A stretch of 64,000 bases of DNA from contig NC_079202.1 of assembly GCF_026745355.1 (NCBI RefSeq), positions 35,914,763-35,978,762 of the forward strand. Direction: 5' to 3'. The position numbers and the translations under genes are program-made. Positions 1-12,321 of the stretch are shown in pieces (position 1 is the stretch's first letter; every line of letters starts with the position of its first letter). The stretch is from Beta vulgaris subsp. vulgaris. Its lineage: Eukaryota > Streptophyta > Magnoliopsida > Caryophyllales > Amaranthaceae. The notes below the pieces were generated by a model. It was not told the origin of the DNA. It did no database searches and saw only the letters and a program-made list of their open reading frames with translations.

Positions 1-43
1 TATACATATATACATATATACATATATACATATATATATATAT

Positions 44-131
<88 letters not shown>
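1..131. repeat. (TA)n / (TACATA)n microsatellite
   Basis: Almost uninterrupted alternating t and a with interspersed tacata units up to about position 131. Low-complexity DNA inside the CACTA element. Confidence 0.95.
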
Positions 132-135
<4 letters not shown>

Positions 136-409
136 TTTTGTGTCCTCATTTCATCTCTCCTTCATATCTCACAAGTCACGCCTCTCTCCTCTCTCTCCTC
201 TCATTTGTTCTCTCATCCTCTCTCTCTCCTCCTCTCCTCCTCTCGACCACAACCGTTCGTTCGCCATTGTTGCAACCACGACCAATGTTCGTCCGTCAGA
301 GCTTCAACCACGGCTAACGTTCGTTCGTCCACCATTGTTTTAACCACGACCAATGTTCGTCCGCCAGAGCTTCACCCACGACCAACATTCGTCCGCCAAA
401 TTCAACAGT

Positions 410-515
410 GGTTCGTCGCTTGCAAACCGTTCTTCGTCGCTCGCAGACCCTTCGTCGTTCGCAGACTCTTCGTCGTTGCTCGAAGACCGTTCGACAGCCG
501 ATGGGTCGTTCATCT
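410..515 (+). repeat. Degenerate short tandem repeat (cgttcgtcgctcgcagac-like units)
   Basis: Units of about 20 bp built from ttcgtcg(c/t)tcgcagac repeat four to five times with changes. Just upstream (about 250-400) a longer unit with accacgaccaa(t/c)(g/a)ttcgtccg repeats three times. Short frames run through the region, but the repeats explain them, so I do not call a gene. Confidence 0.6.
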
Positions 516-1152
516 TCGTCGGCCATTCGATCTCTTTTGTTCCTTTTTTTTCCATTTTTTTCCTTTTTAAAGCTGTAGATTTTTGGTTTTAGGATTTTTA
601 TTTTGACTTTTTTGGTTTTTAGACGTGTATGTAGATTTTTGTTTTTGATTTTTTTTTTAGATCTGTTTCTTATTTCTTTTTATTATATTATTTGTAGTGA
701 ATCAGTTAGTTGTTGTTTTTATTATACTTATGATTTTTTTATACTATGCCTTACCTATATTGTAATAATATATTTCAATTTGTATTGTTAATATTTTGGA
801 ATTTTGTATAATAATTTTCTGTCATTAGTGTTTTCTTTTTCTTTTAGCCTTTTTGTCTTTCAAATTTGATGACAAAATGCAAAAAAAAAAAAAAATTTTT
901 TTACTTGTACTGAACCTATTGCTGCGGTTTTTCCAAGAAACCGCAACAATATGCCTTATAAATCTGATAAAAAAAATAATATATTTCTGCGATTTTACCT
1001 AGAAACCGCAGCAATATGTTCAAATATTGTCGCGGTTTTAAACCGCAGCAATATAGTAATTACCTATTGCTGCCCCTTTAATTGCTGCGCGGCCAAGACC
1101 GCCGGAATATTCCACTTAATGACCGCATCAATAAGCATTTATTCTACTAGTG

Positions 1153-4100
1153 AGAAGAAAAATATGTTGATTTGCCTAGTAGCAAGATATGTTCCTACTG
1201 TGGGAACAGTGGACACATATTTTCTGATTGTTCCACCAGGGAAGAACCTATAGAAAGATATACATACCTAGTGAAACAGGTATGGAAAGCAAAGGATGAT
1301 TTGAGTCCACAAAAGGAACCCAAGCAACAATGGGTTCCTACCATTAACTAGTTTCTTTGGATACAGGCTGAAGTGAAGGGGAAACAACCTGTGGTTCCTT
1401 GATAGCAGGTGTTCCAAGCATAAGACTGGTGATGAATCTAAGTTACTCTCACTCTCAGCATACCATGGAGGAACAGTAACCTCCGGACATAACCTAACTG
1501 GTAATATTGTAGCTGTATGAAAGATAGGTAAGTCTCTGTCACACTCCATAAATAACGTATTTTTGATCGAGCGCTTAAAGCATAATTTACTCAGCATTTC
1601 TCAGTTTTGTGATAAAGGGAATATAGTGAAGTTTACAAATGAGTTATGTGTTGTTAACAATAAAAGTACAGGGACCAAGATCCTTGAAGGAACAAGGAAA
1701 GGAAACACCTATATGGTCGATCTCAACCTTGTTCCTAGGAATAATCTCACATGTTTAAGCGTGATTGAAGAAGATCCCCTATTATGGCACAAGCGTTGCA
1801 GTCATGCTAGCTTATCCCTTTTAAACAAACTAAATGGAAAGACTTAGTAGTTGGATTAACGATTAAGTTCTTGAACCATGGTATTTGTGATCCATGTGTA
1901 AAAAGAAAACAAGTGAGATCCTCATTCAAATCAAAGAAAATGGTAAGCACACAAAGTCCATTGGAACTTATTCATATGGACTTATGTGGCCCTGTACGCA
2001 TTCAAAGTCGATTAGGTAAGAAATATGTATTGGTTATTGTGGATGATTATTCAAGATACACTTGGGTTATCTTACTTCATATAGCAAAGATGAAACATTT
2101 AATGAATTTATAATATTTGCTAAAAAGATTCAACAAACCAGTGGTTTTAAATTATAACATCTAAGATTTGACAATAGTAAGGAGTTTGAGAACTCCAAGT
2201 TTGATGAACATTGCAACAATGAGGGTCTAGATCACAATTTCTCAGCTCCAAGAACACCACAACATAATGGGGTAGTAGAAAGAAAGAACCGGACCTTGGA
2301 GGAAATGACAAGGATTATGTTAATTGCGAGTGGTCTTCCGAAGAACGTTTGGGCTAAAGCAGTAAACACAACATGCTACATCATCAATAGAGTCATGCTA
2401 AGACCAAGTACACTAAAGACTCCTTATGAGCTGCTTAAAGGAAGAAAACCATATGTTTCTTACTTTCGAGTTTTTGGATGCATATGCTTTGTACATATTA
2501 ATGGAAAAGACAACTTAGGAAGTTTGATGCTAGAAGTGATGAGGATATATTTCTAGGATATGCCTCAAATAGTAAAGCTTATCATGTTTACAATAAATGA
2601 ATAATGTTGGCGATTGAAAGTGTCCATATTATATTTGCTGAAACTAACTCCTTGCAGGAACAGAGTCATGATGATGACTTTGAAATTGGTTTGACTCGAT
2701 CAGAAGAGTCTAATCATTGTGACGAGGAACTAACCCCTACAGAAAAAGAAAAGAAGTAAGTTCCTAATCTGGAGAACTATGTGCCTAATCCTCCCGAGGA
2801 ACAAGCAACAGGAAGAACTCAAGAAGATACAGTCATACCTGCACCTGAAGAAACTCACATAAAATAAACCACCTCAAGAAACTCAAGGAGCAACCAGGAG
2901 ATTTGATCCAAAGCCTTGGAAACACCAAAATTCTCATCCTTTAGAATTAATCATAAGCGATATTGAAAAGGGAACTCAAACTAGATCCCCAATAAAGAAT
3001 TTTTGTGCTTTTCATGCTTTCTTATCTATGACAGAACCTAAAGATCATATGGAAGCACTTAAAGAGGTTGATTGGATAAATTCTATGCAAGAGGAACTGA
3101 ATGAGTTGTAGAGGAACAAGGCATGACACCTGGTGAACAAACCAAAGATCCAGAAAGTTATCGGACTTAAATGGGTCTTCAGTATCAAGCTTGACGAGCA
3201 TGGAACACTGGTAAGGATCAAGGCCAAACTTGTAGCCAAAGGGTACAATCAACAAGAAGGTATTGATTTCGATGAAACCTTTGCTCCAATTGTTAGAATA
3301 GAAGCAATTAGAATTTTGATTGCGTTTGCTGCATTCATGGGATTCAAGTTGTACCAAATGGACAAGAAATGTGCATTCTTAAATGGATTTTTACTTGAAT
3401 ACGTCTATGTGGAACAACCTCTTGGATTTGAAAATCTCGACCTTCCAAATCAGGTGTATAAGCTTCATAAGGCTCTTTATGGGGTGAAACAAGCTCTTAG
3501 ATCTTGGTATGAAAGGTTTTCAAAAATTTTGCTTTCTCATAATTTCATTAGAGGCAAGGTTGATAGAACAAAAGGAACAAACATACTAGTAGATTAGATT
3601 TATGTTGATGATATAATATTCGGTGCTACTCGTGATATTCTTTGTAAGGATTTTGCTGATCTTATAAGTAGTGAGTTCGAAATGAGTATGATGGGAGAAT
3701 TGAACTTCTTTCTGAGATTGCAAATCAAGAAAACTAAAAGAGGAACAATGGTCCATCAACAAAATTATGTCAAAGAACTGCTAAGAAAATATGGACTAAA
3801 ATAATTAGAAACCAACCACACTCCCATATAAACAGGAACAAGGTTAGATGAAGACACAAATGGTAAGTGTGTAAATGAGAAGCAATATAGAGGTATGATT
3901 GGGTCTTTACTATACTTAACAACCAGCAGGATTGAGATTGCTTTTAGTGTTGGTTTATGTCCGAGATTCCAATCAAATCCCAAAAAATCTCACTTAACGG
4001 CAATTAAGAGAATTCTTAGGTATTTGAAAGGAAGTGATGACTTATTTTTCTTCCATCCTCGAAGTGATATTTTTTATCTTGTAAGATATTCGCATGCGGA

Positions 4101-4545
4101 TTATGTTGGAGACTTGGTTAACCGCAAAAGCACATCAAGCATTGTTCAGTATCTAGGAACAAGCTTGGTTTAATGGACCTCAAAGAAACAGAACACAATT
4201 GCCTTGTCCACTGCAGAAGTAGAGTATGTGACAGCAGCTGTATGCTGTTTCTAGATCCTCTGGATCAAGCAACAAGTAAGAGACTTTGGCATTAAATTTA
4301 AGTGTGTTCCTATCTATTGTGATAATACAAGTATCATTTGCATTTTCAAGGATCTAGTTCATCATTCAAGAGTCAAATATATACACATTCGTCATCATTT
4401 TCTCAAAGCCAATGTAGAAAAAGGTCTTGTCAAAGTTGAATTTTGTCCTACTGAAAATCAAATAGCTGACATTTTGACCAAAATACATCCTAGAGACAAA
4501 TTTGAGAAAATTCGTCTAGAATTAGGAATGATTAGAATTCATTGA
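1153..4545 (+). pseudogene. Copia (SIRE/Maximus-like) gag-pol remnant, broken
   Basis: Domains appear in normal Copia order. A CCHC zinc knuckle lies at about 1190-1231 (CSYCGNSGHIFSDC). A GAG-pre-integrase segment (LLWHKRCSHASLSLLNKL) lies at about 1785-1840. Integrase follows at 1870-2560, with HMDLCGPV, VDDYSRYTW and the conserved PQHNGVVERKNRTLEEM. Reverse transcriptase spans about 3060-3960, with KCAFLNGFL and the catalytic YVDD at about 3601-3612. RNase H runs at about 4080-4545 with ALSTAEVEY, YCDNTS and ending in IADILTKIHPRDK. Many stops and frameshifts separate these blocks, for example at 1845, 2110, 2554 and 3597, so no polyprotein can be made. The protease is not readable. Gag upstream of the knuckle is displaced by the CACTA insertion. 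The pol-then-third-ORF layout places it in the SIRE/Maximus lineage. Confidence 0.9.
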
Positions 4546-5141
4546 GTGTGCTACACAAAATTAAACCCTTAGTCTCATAAAGTACAATAATTGACAAGCA
4601 ACATGTTGTGAAGATGTTCATATATTACATATCGTGGTAAAGGACTCACATCTAGTCTTCATAATACTCCCCTTATTGTCCATGCATATACTTAAGCACA
4701 AAATTATAAGGACAACGTACAAATAGCTTAGAAATGTAACATACAGGAGTTCACACCTTCTTCCATTTTTTCTTATTTTACTCTTATTTCTTTTCTTTTT
4801 TTTAATCTTTTTCAGTCCACTCTATCATACATACATTATCCCTCTTCATTAATCCCTACAAACAAATTCAAAAATTAAATTAAGCAGCGTTCACTAGCGT
4901 GGATGTACATACCCAAAAAATAATTAATTCAAAGGATTTCGAGAAGAGAAAAAGAAAAGATGCATTTACTTCTTTACCATCCCTCACAAATCTACCCACA
5001 TAAAAATCCATCAAATCAACCCAATTTCACACGCCAAAATTCACCACTTTTAACCCCAAAAATCAACACCTCTGCAAAACCACCTTATTCTCTCTCCTAA
5101 AACCTCTCAACCTCAAACTCATCTTTTTCACCGCACCAAAA
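4546..5141 (+). other. Spacer between pol and the env-like ORF of the Copia element
   Basis: AT-rich sequence with no coding signal. It contains CT-rich and A-rich tracts at 4740-5130. In SIRE-type elements this position holds the untranslated link between pol and the third ORF. Confidence 0.5.
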
Positions 5142-6515
5142 ATGGCCTCTAAACGAAACACATGCGACGATACCCTAAACGTCCCAACTAAAAAAACTTC
5201 TCCATTGGTAGACTACAACGTTAGTGAAACTGAATCATCTAACTCCAACGCCAATATTTTGGGATATCACAAAACTTTGGGAGAACTAGTAAAGAATTCC
5301 CCAAATAAGGAAGATATCTCGGAGGAAGTTGAAACAGAGCAAGACAAGGAAGTTCTGGTTCCTACTACAAGGGGTAAGAAATCGAAATCCTCTAAATATA
5401 TAATTGGGTTTTGTGTCGACTTTTCTTGGTACAAGAAAGTCAAATGGAGTTAATTTTGTGATATGGTTGAATTCCAAAAAATGAGTCAAAGTCCTTAATT
5501 TTGATGAGGGTTGTATGAAAATGAAATAAGTGAGTTTGTTTTGAGCTTTGAAAATAATGAGGGTCTATGCATTGGGGTGGTCAACAGGAAAATAGTGAAT
5601 TTTTCGGAAAAACTGTTAAACGAACGGTTTGAATTACCTATTGAGGGGTACAAGGATTACGTCAAGGGAAGGTATAAACTTAATGTAAATGGTGCATCAA
5701 ATACTACCATTCTAAAATACTCTGGGGGTAAGGACTCTGACTTGTCCCTTGATCAAAAGGACCTTTCTCTTCATCACAAATTTCTTTTCCAACTGGTGTG
5801 GCGGTTCATCTTACCGAGAACATCCAAAAGGACTCAAGCGAGATTGATGGATCTCTCATTAATGTTCTGCCTTGCAAAAACATTAAGATTAATTTTCCTG
5901 CCTTAATTATCTTCCATCTCTCTTATTACATTTTCCATAACACTAAGGTTGGATATGCCAACCTTATTTCTGTGATCCTCAAGAAAAATCAAATCAAACT
6001 CCCCATACATCATTTGATCTTGAACCAGATAATTACTTGACAAGGATGCCCATTCAAGGTTATCCTTAAAGGTACTGGGTGGGAAATTGGCGTTTGAGGG
6101 AGCAGAAATAAAAAGGAAGGGAGAGGTTGGGTCCAAGAGGAAGTTGGAGGAGGTGGAGGTCGGTATTGAGGGTCCTAGGTTCGTCCGCAAAAGTCAAAGA
6201 ATTGTTGAGACCCAAACTCCCGGGGATCAGGGATAGGTTGCAGTACATATCAATCAGGAGGAGGATCAAGTTCATTTAGGATCACAGACAATTGACTATA
6301 CCCTACTCTCCACCACTGGTCTCTATGGGATTATAAACTCAATACAAGAGTCTCTGGCTCTCCTGCATGCTAGGATCCAGGGTGTTGAAGCAAGAGTTAA
6401 CCGAGTTGATATCCAACAAGAGCAAATCCTTGCCCCTGTGAAGCAAGGCGAAGCTGTAATGAAAGAGAAGATCGACCATGTGGTCTCTTCTTTCTCTGTT
6501 CGTCCCAAACCGTAA
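5142..6515 (+). pseudogene. Env-like third ORF of SIRE-type Copia element, broken
   Basis: Starts at an ATG (MASKRNTCDD...) and runs about 100 codons of Lys/Glu/Ser-rich sequence to a stop near 5453. It resumes in another frame at 5511-5800 with a segment (FSEKLLNERFELPIEGY) that resembles the putative plant transposon protein domain found in the extra ORF of SIRE/Calypso-like elements. The last part, about 6180-6515, is rich in Glu, Gln and Ile with heptad-like spacing (IQESLALLHARIQGVEARVN), so probably a coiled coil, and ends in a TAA at 6513. At least two frameshifts and several stops make it inactive. No convincing membrane segment is visible, so any envelope role is only inferred from position. 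Confidence 0.6.
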
Positions 6516-7109
6516 TCCCCAATCTCACTTTCCTTTCTCTTAATCTCATCAAACAATTTTTTTGGGGTTGTATTACACAATGGTGACTTGTTCTTAATTT
6601 ATTTTTATTCTATGGTTGTGCGGTGCATATCCTGTTACGATTATTATTTTTCTTTTCTATCTCTTTATGTTTCACCTCTTTTTCTTGATCTTTTCATATC
6701 TCCTTTTCTCCCTAAACTCATCTTGTGCATTTTTTGTTGTTATGCATTGCTCCTGTCTTAATATGCTCATTACACTGCTTAGATGGCTAGTATTATTAGA
6801 TAACATGTTTGAGCTACTAAGCCGTGATCCTGTTTATATGTTGTCCTCTATGCATCTTGTTGGTTCCTTTATTGATTTTGATGATGACAAAAGGGAGAAA
6901 TGGTTGTGGCACATAAAATGAACATTCTAATCTTCTGTTTTCTTGGTGAAGTTTTCTTAATTAGTCTCTCTTGTTAAGTAGATTCATTTAGTTTCATTAT
7001 TTTTTTTGATTTCGAGTTTGTGCATGATAGGTTTTTTATTTTATTAAATCTCATAGCTCTTAATTCTTTTGCTATTGTTTATTTTAATTTTCCTTCTTGA
7101 TTTTTTTTA
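6516..7109 (+). other. 3' untranslated part of the Copia element with a polypurine-tract-like motif
   Basis: T-rich sequence with no gene. Positions 6878-6902 contain the motif tgatgatgacaaaagggag, a polypurine-rich signature typical of the 3' region of SIRE/Maximus Copia elements. The segment ends at 7109, where a solo LTR has inserted. Confidence 0.5.
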
Positions 7110-7114
7110 TGCCT
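7110..7114. repeat. TSD, left copy (tgcct), of the 7115-9110 solo LTR
   Basis: The 5-bp direct repeat tgcct occurs at 7110-7114 and again at 9111-9115, exactly flanking the LTR. Five bases is the usual LTR-retrotransposon TSD length. Confidence 0.9.
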
Positions 7115-9110
7115 TGATAAGTGCATGATTTCATATATTTATTTTCCCTTATTTTAATATTACAAGTATGTTTATATTATTATTTTGATGCATTTTATAT
7201 ACTTTTGATACTTAATTATTAGATATAAAATGTTATGTCAGTTTTATTACTAATTTTACTTAATTATATTACTTTTGTGTAATGAGGTAAATTAGTCCAA
7301 AAAATAAGCAAGAAGGAAAAGCCTAATTCTCCTTATGAAAATCAGCCAAAGAAAGGAAGACAAAAATTAGAGAAAAAGAAGAAAACAAGAAAAATAAAAG
7401 CAAAGAAGAAAAGAGAAAAAAATAAAGAAGAAAGATTACAAAAAAAAAGAATGAAAAGAACGTGGAGGAAAAGGACGAAGAAAAGAACAAAACACAAACA
7501 ACCTTCATCCTCTTCGACGCACCATTTTCAAACCGCCTTCTTACACCACCATTTCTCCACCAATCAGAAAGCTTACAGCTTGTACATCAATCCTCCAATC
7601 AGATAAAACCAAGCCATAATTAGCGCCGTAAAACCGAGAAGGTTGGTTTTTAGGGCCGAAAATTAACAGCCCAATTCTTGGCTCCAATTGGTTCGAGTTT
7701 CACAATTGGGCGGCGAATTGGGTATAAATACCCAATTGAGGGGTCCGAAAAGGTTATGCAAGAAATTCCACAGAAAATTGAGTGAAAAAAATCAGAGACT
7801 TGCGTGAGGTTTCGAAGCTAAATTGGGACGCTCGAGTTCGACGAAGAAGACAACCTTTGGTTTGGAGTCCTAGCACACAACCGGGGAGGGTGAGATTCAA
7901 GCTTGGACGTATCTGCGAAATCCGAAACCCAAACGCGAATCTCCGCGCGAATCATAAGTTCTTCTCTCTTTCTCTTGTACTCTCAATTTAGTTTCGAAAT
8001 TTCCCGATTATACTTTTGAATTTCATAGTATGTTTGGAATGTATTATTTAAATTGAATTGGTTTGTGTTATTGAAATTTGTGGTTTGTTTCGAGAATTGG
8101 ATTGTGTTATGGAATTTGTTAGTTTGTTACTATGAAAGTGGATTGTGTTATTTGAATCAAATTTGGAGTGTGATATCGAATTATGAATGAATTGTGATAT
8201 TGAATCGAGTTTTGAGAGGTTTGAAGTATATTTGGATTGCAGTGTGGAACTTTGAGTTGAATTCAAGATTGTTTATAGTCGGATACTCAAGTTATGTTTG
8301 GTTGTAATGTTCAAAATCCAATTTTACAGTTAATTTTCTATCTTATTAGGTATAAAATTGAGATTATTGCTAGTTGTATGATTTAGCCTAGTCTAAATTG
8401 TATAACAACAAGTGGCAACTAGTTTAATTTAGGCCTGCACAGATGGTTATAAGTTCAAACTAGAATTTAACTTGGACTAGTTATTTAAACATAAAGATAT
8501 GATATGTTTAGATTAACTAGGGATTAATGATGTACTTCTAGTTTTATAATGCTTCTAGTTTGATCATCGGAAGTTGCGAAATACTTGTGGTGATTAGATT
8601 AGTTTATTAGAATAGATATTCGGCCTAGTTCAATGTTGATTAAAAGAATGGAAGTATAGGGGAGTTTGGCTACTTGAATTCCTGCAATTAGTCTATCTAA
8701 TCAATCTTGGATTTATGAAATTTGAAGTATAATCAAGGTTAAGAATTGATAAATCTCTGAAAGTATTATGAGCTTAAAGTGGAATTACTTGTCATCACTT
8801 GTAAATAGTAGGTTAGTTTTTAGTTGTTTTTAAATTCATAAAAACATTTTGTAAACCCCCCAAAACAATGTGAATATATATATATATATATATAATATAT
8901 TATATATATATAATAATTATATATATATATTATATTATATAGTAAATAACATGTATATAATAGTTAATACTCTTAATTAGTTGAACTTGGATTTTAGGAT
9001 TATATAAACCTCTCCGTGGGATCGACCCTTATTTATCGTTGTACTAAACTTAGATAATACTAATGTGGATAAAATAAGGTTTTAATTTGTACGCATAACG
9101 ACACGTACCA
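7115..9110 (+). mobile_element. Solo LTR (Ty3/Gypsy, Athila/Tat-like) inside the Copia element
   Basis: Begins tgataagtgcatg and ends acgacacgtacca, so it has TG...CA ends, and it is flanked by the perfect 5-bp TSD tgcct. A TATA box (tataaata) lies at 7723-7730, preceding a likely transcript start. The end contains gtgggatcgaccctta (about 9017-9032), a signature of Athila/Tat-type LTR ends. No internal gag-pol is present, so this is the product of LTR-LTR recombination. The small frame at 7782-7991 lies in the R/U5 region and is not a gene. Length 1996 bp. Confidence 0.88.
8874..8941. repeat. (TA)n microsatellite within the solo LTR
   Basis: About 68 bases of tatata with a few interruptions. 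Confidence 0.95.
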
Positions 9111-9146
9111 TGCCTTATATTTGCCATCATAAAAAAGGGGGAATAT

Positions 9147-10250
9147 TGTTGTATTCCATGTTTTGATGATGCCAAATACTTAATTAGTAATATGATTTTT
9201 TTAAAAAATTATAGAACACCAAAAATATTGTCATGTTTATTAAATATATCTTATAGAGAAAGATTTTATAATCTAAGTCAAGATATTATGTTTAATATAC
9301 TTTGAGTATTATTATAAGGTATGTTTAATGGTCTATTAAGTAAAGAATCTTTGTATCAAAGATTCTTATAGTTATTAGATATGTGGTTGTTGTTATTGTG
9401 GCTCAAAAACAGTTAGAGCAAGCATTAAAATATTGAGCAAATTCCGGCTGGAGCGTGTGATGCGTAAAAGGAGGGACTACTTGCTTGAGGATCTCTAACT
9501 ATTGGATCAAATTCTATAAAAATGCAACTCACTACTTTAAGCACCCCTACAATCTAGCTGCATTCCCACACTAACAGATAATGGTGGAAGTTGGTAGCCG
9601 TTGCAAAATTGGTGGAACAAGTGGAGCAAAAATCGCGCCATGATCAACCCTCCATTACAAGAGCACATCATGGAGAAAGTGGAGCTTATGAAGCGCATGA
9701 GAAGAAGAATTAAAGCAGCTATAAAAGCAATAATTTATTTGAAGAAAAAATATAACTTTCTAGCATAAAAGATAATTATTGTTTACAGAAAGTTTTTCTG
9801 TATTTTTCTTCTACATTTCTTTGTAATACTAAGTGTTATGGTATGAGAAAAATTAGAGAATATCCTTGAGATAAAAAGAGAAAAAAGAAAGAGAGAAAAG
9901 AGAAGATTTCGAGTGAAGTCAGAATGAGTGTCATCAGTTCAAGAGAAACTGATTAATTGGGAACAAGTTCCTAGAGGAACAGAGAATGTCCTTATTAGGT
10001 TGTAAAGAGAGATTCTTTTGGCCTATTTCAGTAAAGAAATTCGAGTTAAAATACCTTGGGGTCAAGGTTTTGTCTTTCTATTGGGCCTAGGAAGTTTTCC
10101 TTGTAAAATCTCGTGTGTCTTTTCTCTTAAGTTATATATTTATTCCGTATTTTAAATTCGAAATTTTTTCCTCAAATACAAATTATCATATAATTTAATC
10201 GGTTAGTTTTAAATCTTATTACTCACATTTTTTATTTTATTTGACAAACT
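9147..10250 (+). mobile_element. 3' LTR of the SIRE-like Copia element
   Basis: A polypurine tract (aaaaaaggggg, 9131-9141) precedes tgttgtattccatg at 9147, a typical SIRE/Maximus LTR start. It lies on the Copia side of the solo LTR insertion, so it completes the same element. The U5-like part at about 9950-10140 has ggggtcaaggttttg and cttgtaaaatctcg. The right end is not certain because the 5' LTR is outside the window; I place it near 10250 from the usual length of about 1.1 kb and a CA dinucleotide. Confidence 0.6.
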
Positions 10251-10932
10251 TCATCATTTTTTTTCAAATTTCCATTGGATTGTTCACATTCAACGTCCCA
10301 CCAATTTTAACACTATTGTGAAGCTCCGAATTTAGACAATTTGACAATAAAAATTGGCAAATTTATTAGAAGTTTTCTGATCAGCAGGTTTGTCTCGAAT
10401 TATTGTCCTTTTTTCCATTAAATTTTGTAAATTTCAATCTAATTTTTTGAATTACCATTGAAACCTTTGTGGGGGGGGGGGAAGGAGTTGTTGTGTGTGT
10501 GTGGGAAGAGGGGTGTGCAAGGGGCTGGTCGGCATGTTATGCCGGTTGATTTTGTTCCGAAGCCAGATAGCTAGTGTATAGTATGCAGTCAAATAATAAT
10601 TGGAATGCCTTCCCTGTTCACTAGTTTTGATTTTAGTCTACATCATGGATTGTTGATTTCTTTATAAAATGGCAAGTTGCGCTGCAATGCTAATGTATGT
10701 TAATGATAAGTAGTATGTTTATCTATCTGAAAAGGACTGTTCAGGAACTTCTAGAGAATGATAATCTGGAAATAAGGCGATAAGAATATGTTTCAATCTT
10801 GCCATGCTTCTTCCGAGTTTTATACAGTTTCAGAGGGAACACTTTCAATTTTCATTTTTGTCCAATAAAGTTGGCAAGATACGATAACGTAAAGCTAAGA
10901 TACGATGCATGGAGGAAATTATGTATACCATG
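10251..10932. other. Intergenic sequence, no gene recognised
   Basis: Mixed-composition sequence with a G10 run near 10474 and a GT-rich patch after it. I see no coding frame, RNA gene or transposon end. It is the flank into which the LINE inserted. Confidence 0.4.
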
Positions 10933-10950
10933 CATATACAATACTTAAGT
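10933..10950. repeat. TSD of the L1 LINE, left copy
   Basis: catatacaatacttaagt at 10933-10950 matches catatataatacttaagt at 19508-19525 in 17 of 18 positions. This is the length expected from target-primed reverse transcription. Confidence 0.88.
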
Positions 10951-10959
10951 TTAAAAAAG

Positions 10960-12321
10960 ATGGGAGAGAAACATAAGAGGATATTGCATTCTGGTGAGAG
11001 AAACATCAAAAGGAAAACACGCAAAAAGAAAAAAGAACCACTCGTTCAACCCAGAAAACCTTTCCCCAAGGCAACCCTTCTTCTTCCTCACGCCCTTCCT
11101 GCATCCATGGTGTCGCTCCACACGCATCTCCCATCCGACAACTATCCCATCCTTTCAGCTATTAGTACTCCTACAAAGCCCATTACATCCCTAATTTATC
11201 ATATAATCAGAACCCCAAATTGTTTATCCACATCGGATTTCACCCTCAAACAAGGCATGGAAGACAAAGATTTATCCCGCAATAATTACCTTTCCTTGAA
11301 TATCATAGGCGAGCGACTCACCTTTTTCGAAACCAGAAAATTTCTACTCCCTCAACACTCATCTCACTCCAAAATCGATGACGCTTACAAGCACAATCAA
11401 TATCAAGACTGCGAAGCAAATATGAAGAAAATACTAAAGCCAATTCGATTGGACTTCACCTTCCACCACTCAGATAAGTTTCTCCACTATTTTCTATGGC
11501 ACTTATTACTATTTAGAATAGAAATCATGATTAATTACTTGTCTATTTATGGTTGTTATTTTTCTTTGGGTTCCCCCTTTGCATTAATCTGCCGCCTTCT
11601 CTTTCCTGCGCCCACTCCTCTCCCTCCTTTAATCCCCCTCCTTCCGGTCTACTATATAAAGCCTACCCCAAGTATCAATGTAGTAGCCCCCTCCCTTGAC
11701 GAAACCGAGGTTGCTCTTTACAAGTCCTCCTGCCTGTTTGGCAAAATTTGGGACGATCCCATCCCCACCCCAGCTGTCATGAACCATCTCCAGCGTGATT
11801 GGAGCTTCATTCACGGGGAATTCTCAATGAGGCATCTATCTAATGGATGTTTTATCATCAAATTCACCAACGCTCTTGATAAAGTGAGGTGTGGGAGAAA
11901 CGACATTGGTTCGTCCAAGGCCAAAATTTCGTCCTCATCCTGTGACGTCCCTTCTTCAGGCCGTTTGTTCACAATATAGCACACATTGATCAATTAGTTA
12001 AAATCCCTTTCCTCCCCAATGAATAGGTCTTGGACTCATTTAGCCACCCTCACTATTAAAATTGGCCACCTCATCAAACTCGACTGTTTCACTCTATCAA
12101 ATGACAACAAGGCCCTTTTTGCTCGGGTTTGCTTGAACATCAATATCACCAAGCCTTGCCCTAGATCCATCACTATGATCTCAGAATATGAGTCTATTGA
12201 ATTTTTCCTCTCTTACGAGGGCGTCCATGAAGTTTTTCCGCTTTGCGGTATCAATGACCACACTCTTGCGCGCTGCCCCAACAAACTAGCACCTTATTTA
12301 GAATTGGTTGTTGTTAAGTAA
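10960..12321 (+). pseudogene. LINE ORF1 (DUF4283-type nucleic-acid-binding protein), frameshifted
   Basis: The frame opens within the LINE at the ATG at 10960 and runs to a stop at 11977-11979. The recognisable part is at about 11725-11880 (SCLFGKIWDDP, then FSMRHLSNGCFIIKF), matching the DUF4283 domain of plant LINE ORF1 proteins. After a frameshift at about 11895 the next piece (12019-12321) ends with a CCHC-like knuckle (PLCGINDHTLARC, about 12238-12276). In active elements this protein binds LINE RNA. The first 200 or so residues show no recognisable domain. The frame formally starts upstream, in the TSD, but that ATG lies outside the element. Confidence 0.65.

Larger units (their letters stand above)
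1..1152. mobile_element. CACTA (En/Spm-like) transposon, one end plus interior; other end lies left of the window
   Basis: The right edge is a CACTA terminal inverted repeat: positions 1142-1152 read ttctactagtg, whose complement begins CACTAGTAGAA. Before it, at about 915-1130, short subterminal repeats of the type ctgcggtt / aaccgcagcaat occur in both orientations, as expected in CACTA elements. Immediately after it the Copia gag sequence resumes (agaagaaaaatatg), so the element sits inside that Copia element. No second CACTA end is seen down to position 1, so the left end must be outside the window. No transposase can be read. Positions 132-600 are C/T-rich and look like a 5' leader followed by intron-like T-rich sequence. 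Confidence 0.6.

Noticed and set aside
140..592. Several overlapping frames on both strands (up to 121 codons)
   Set aside because: They run through C/T-rich leader and short repeats, have low-complexity Ser/Arg/Phe composition and match no family.
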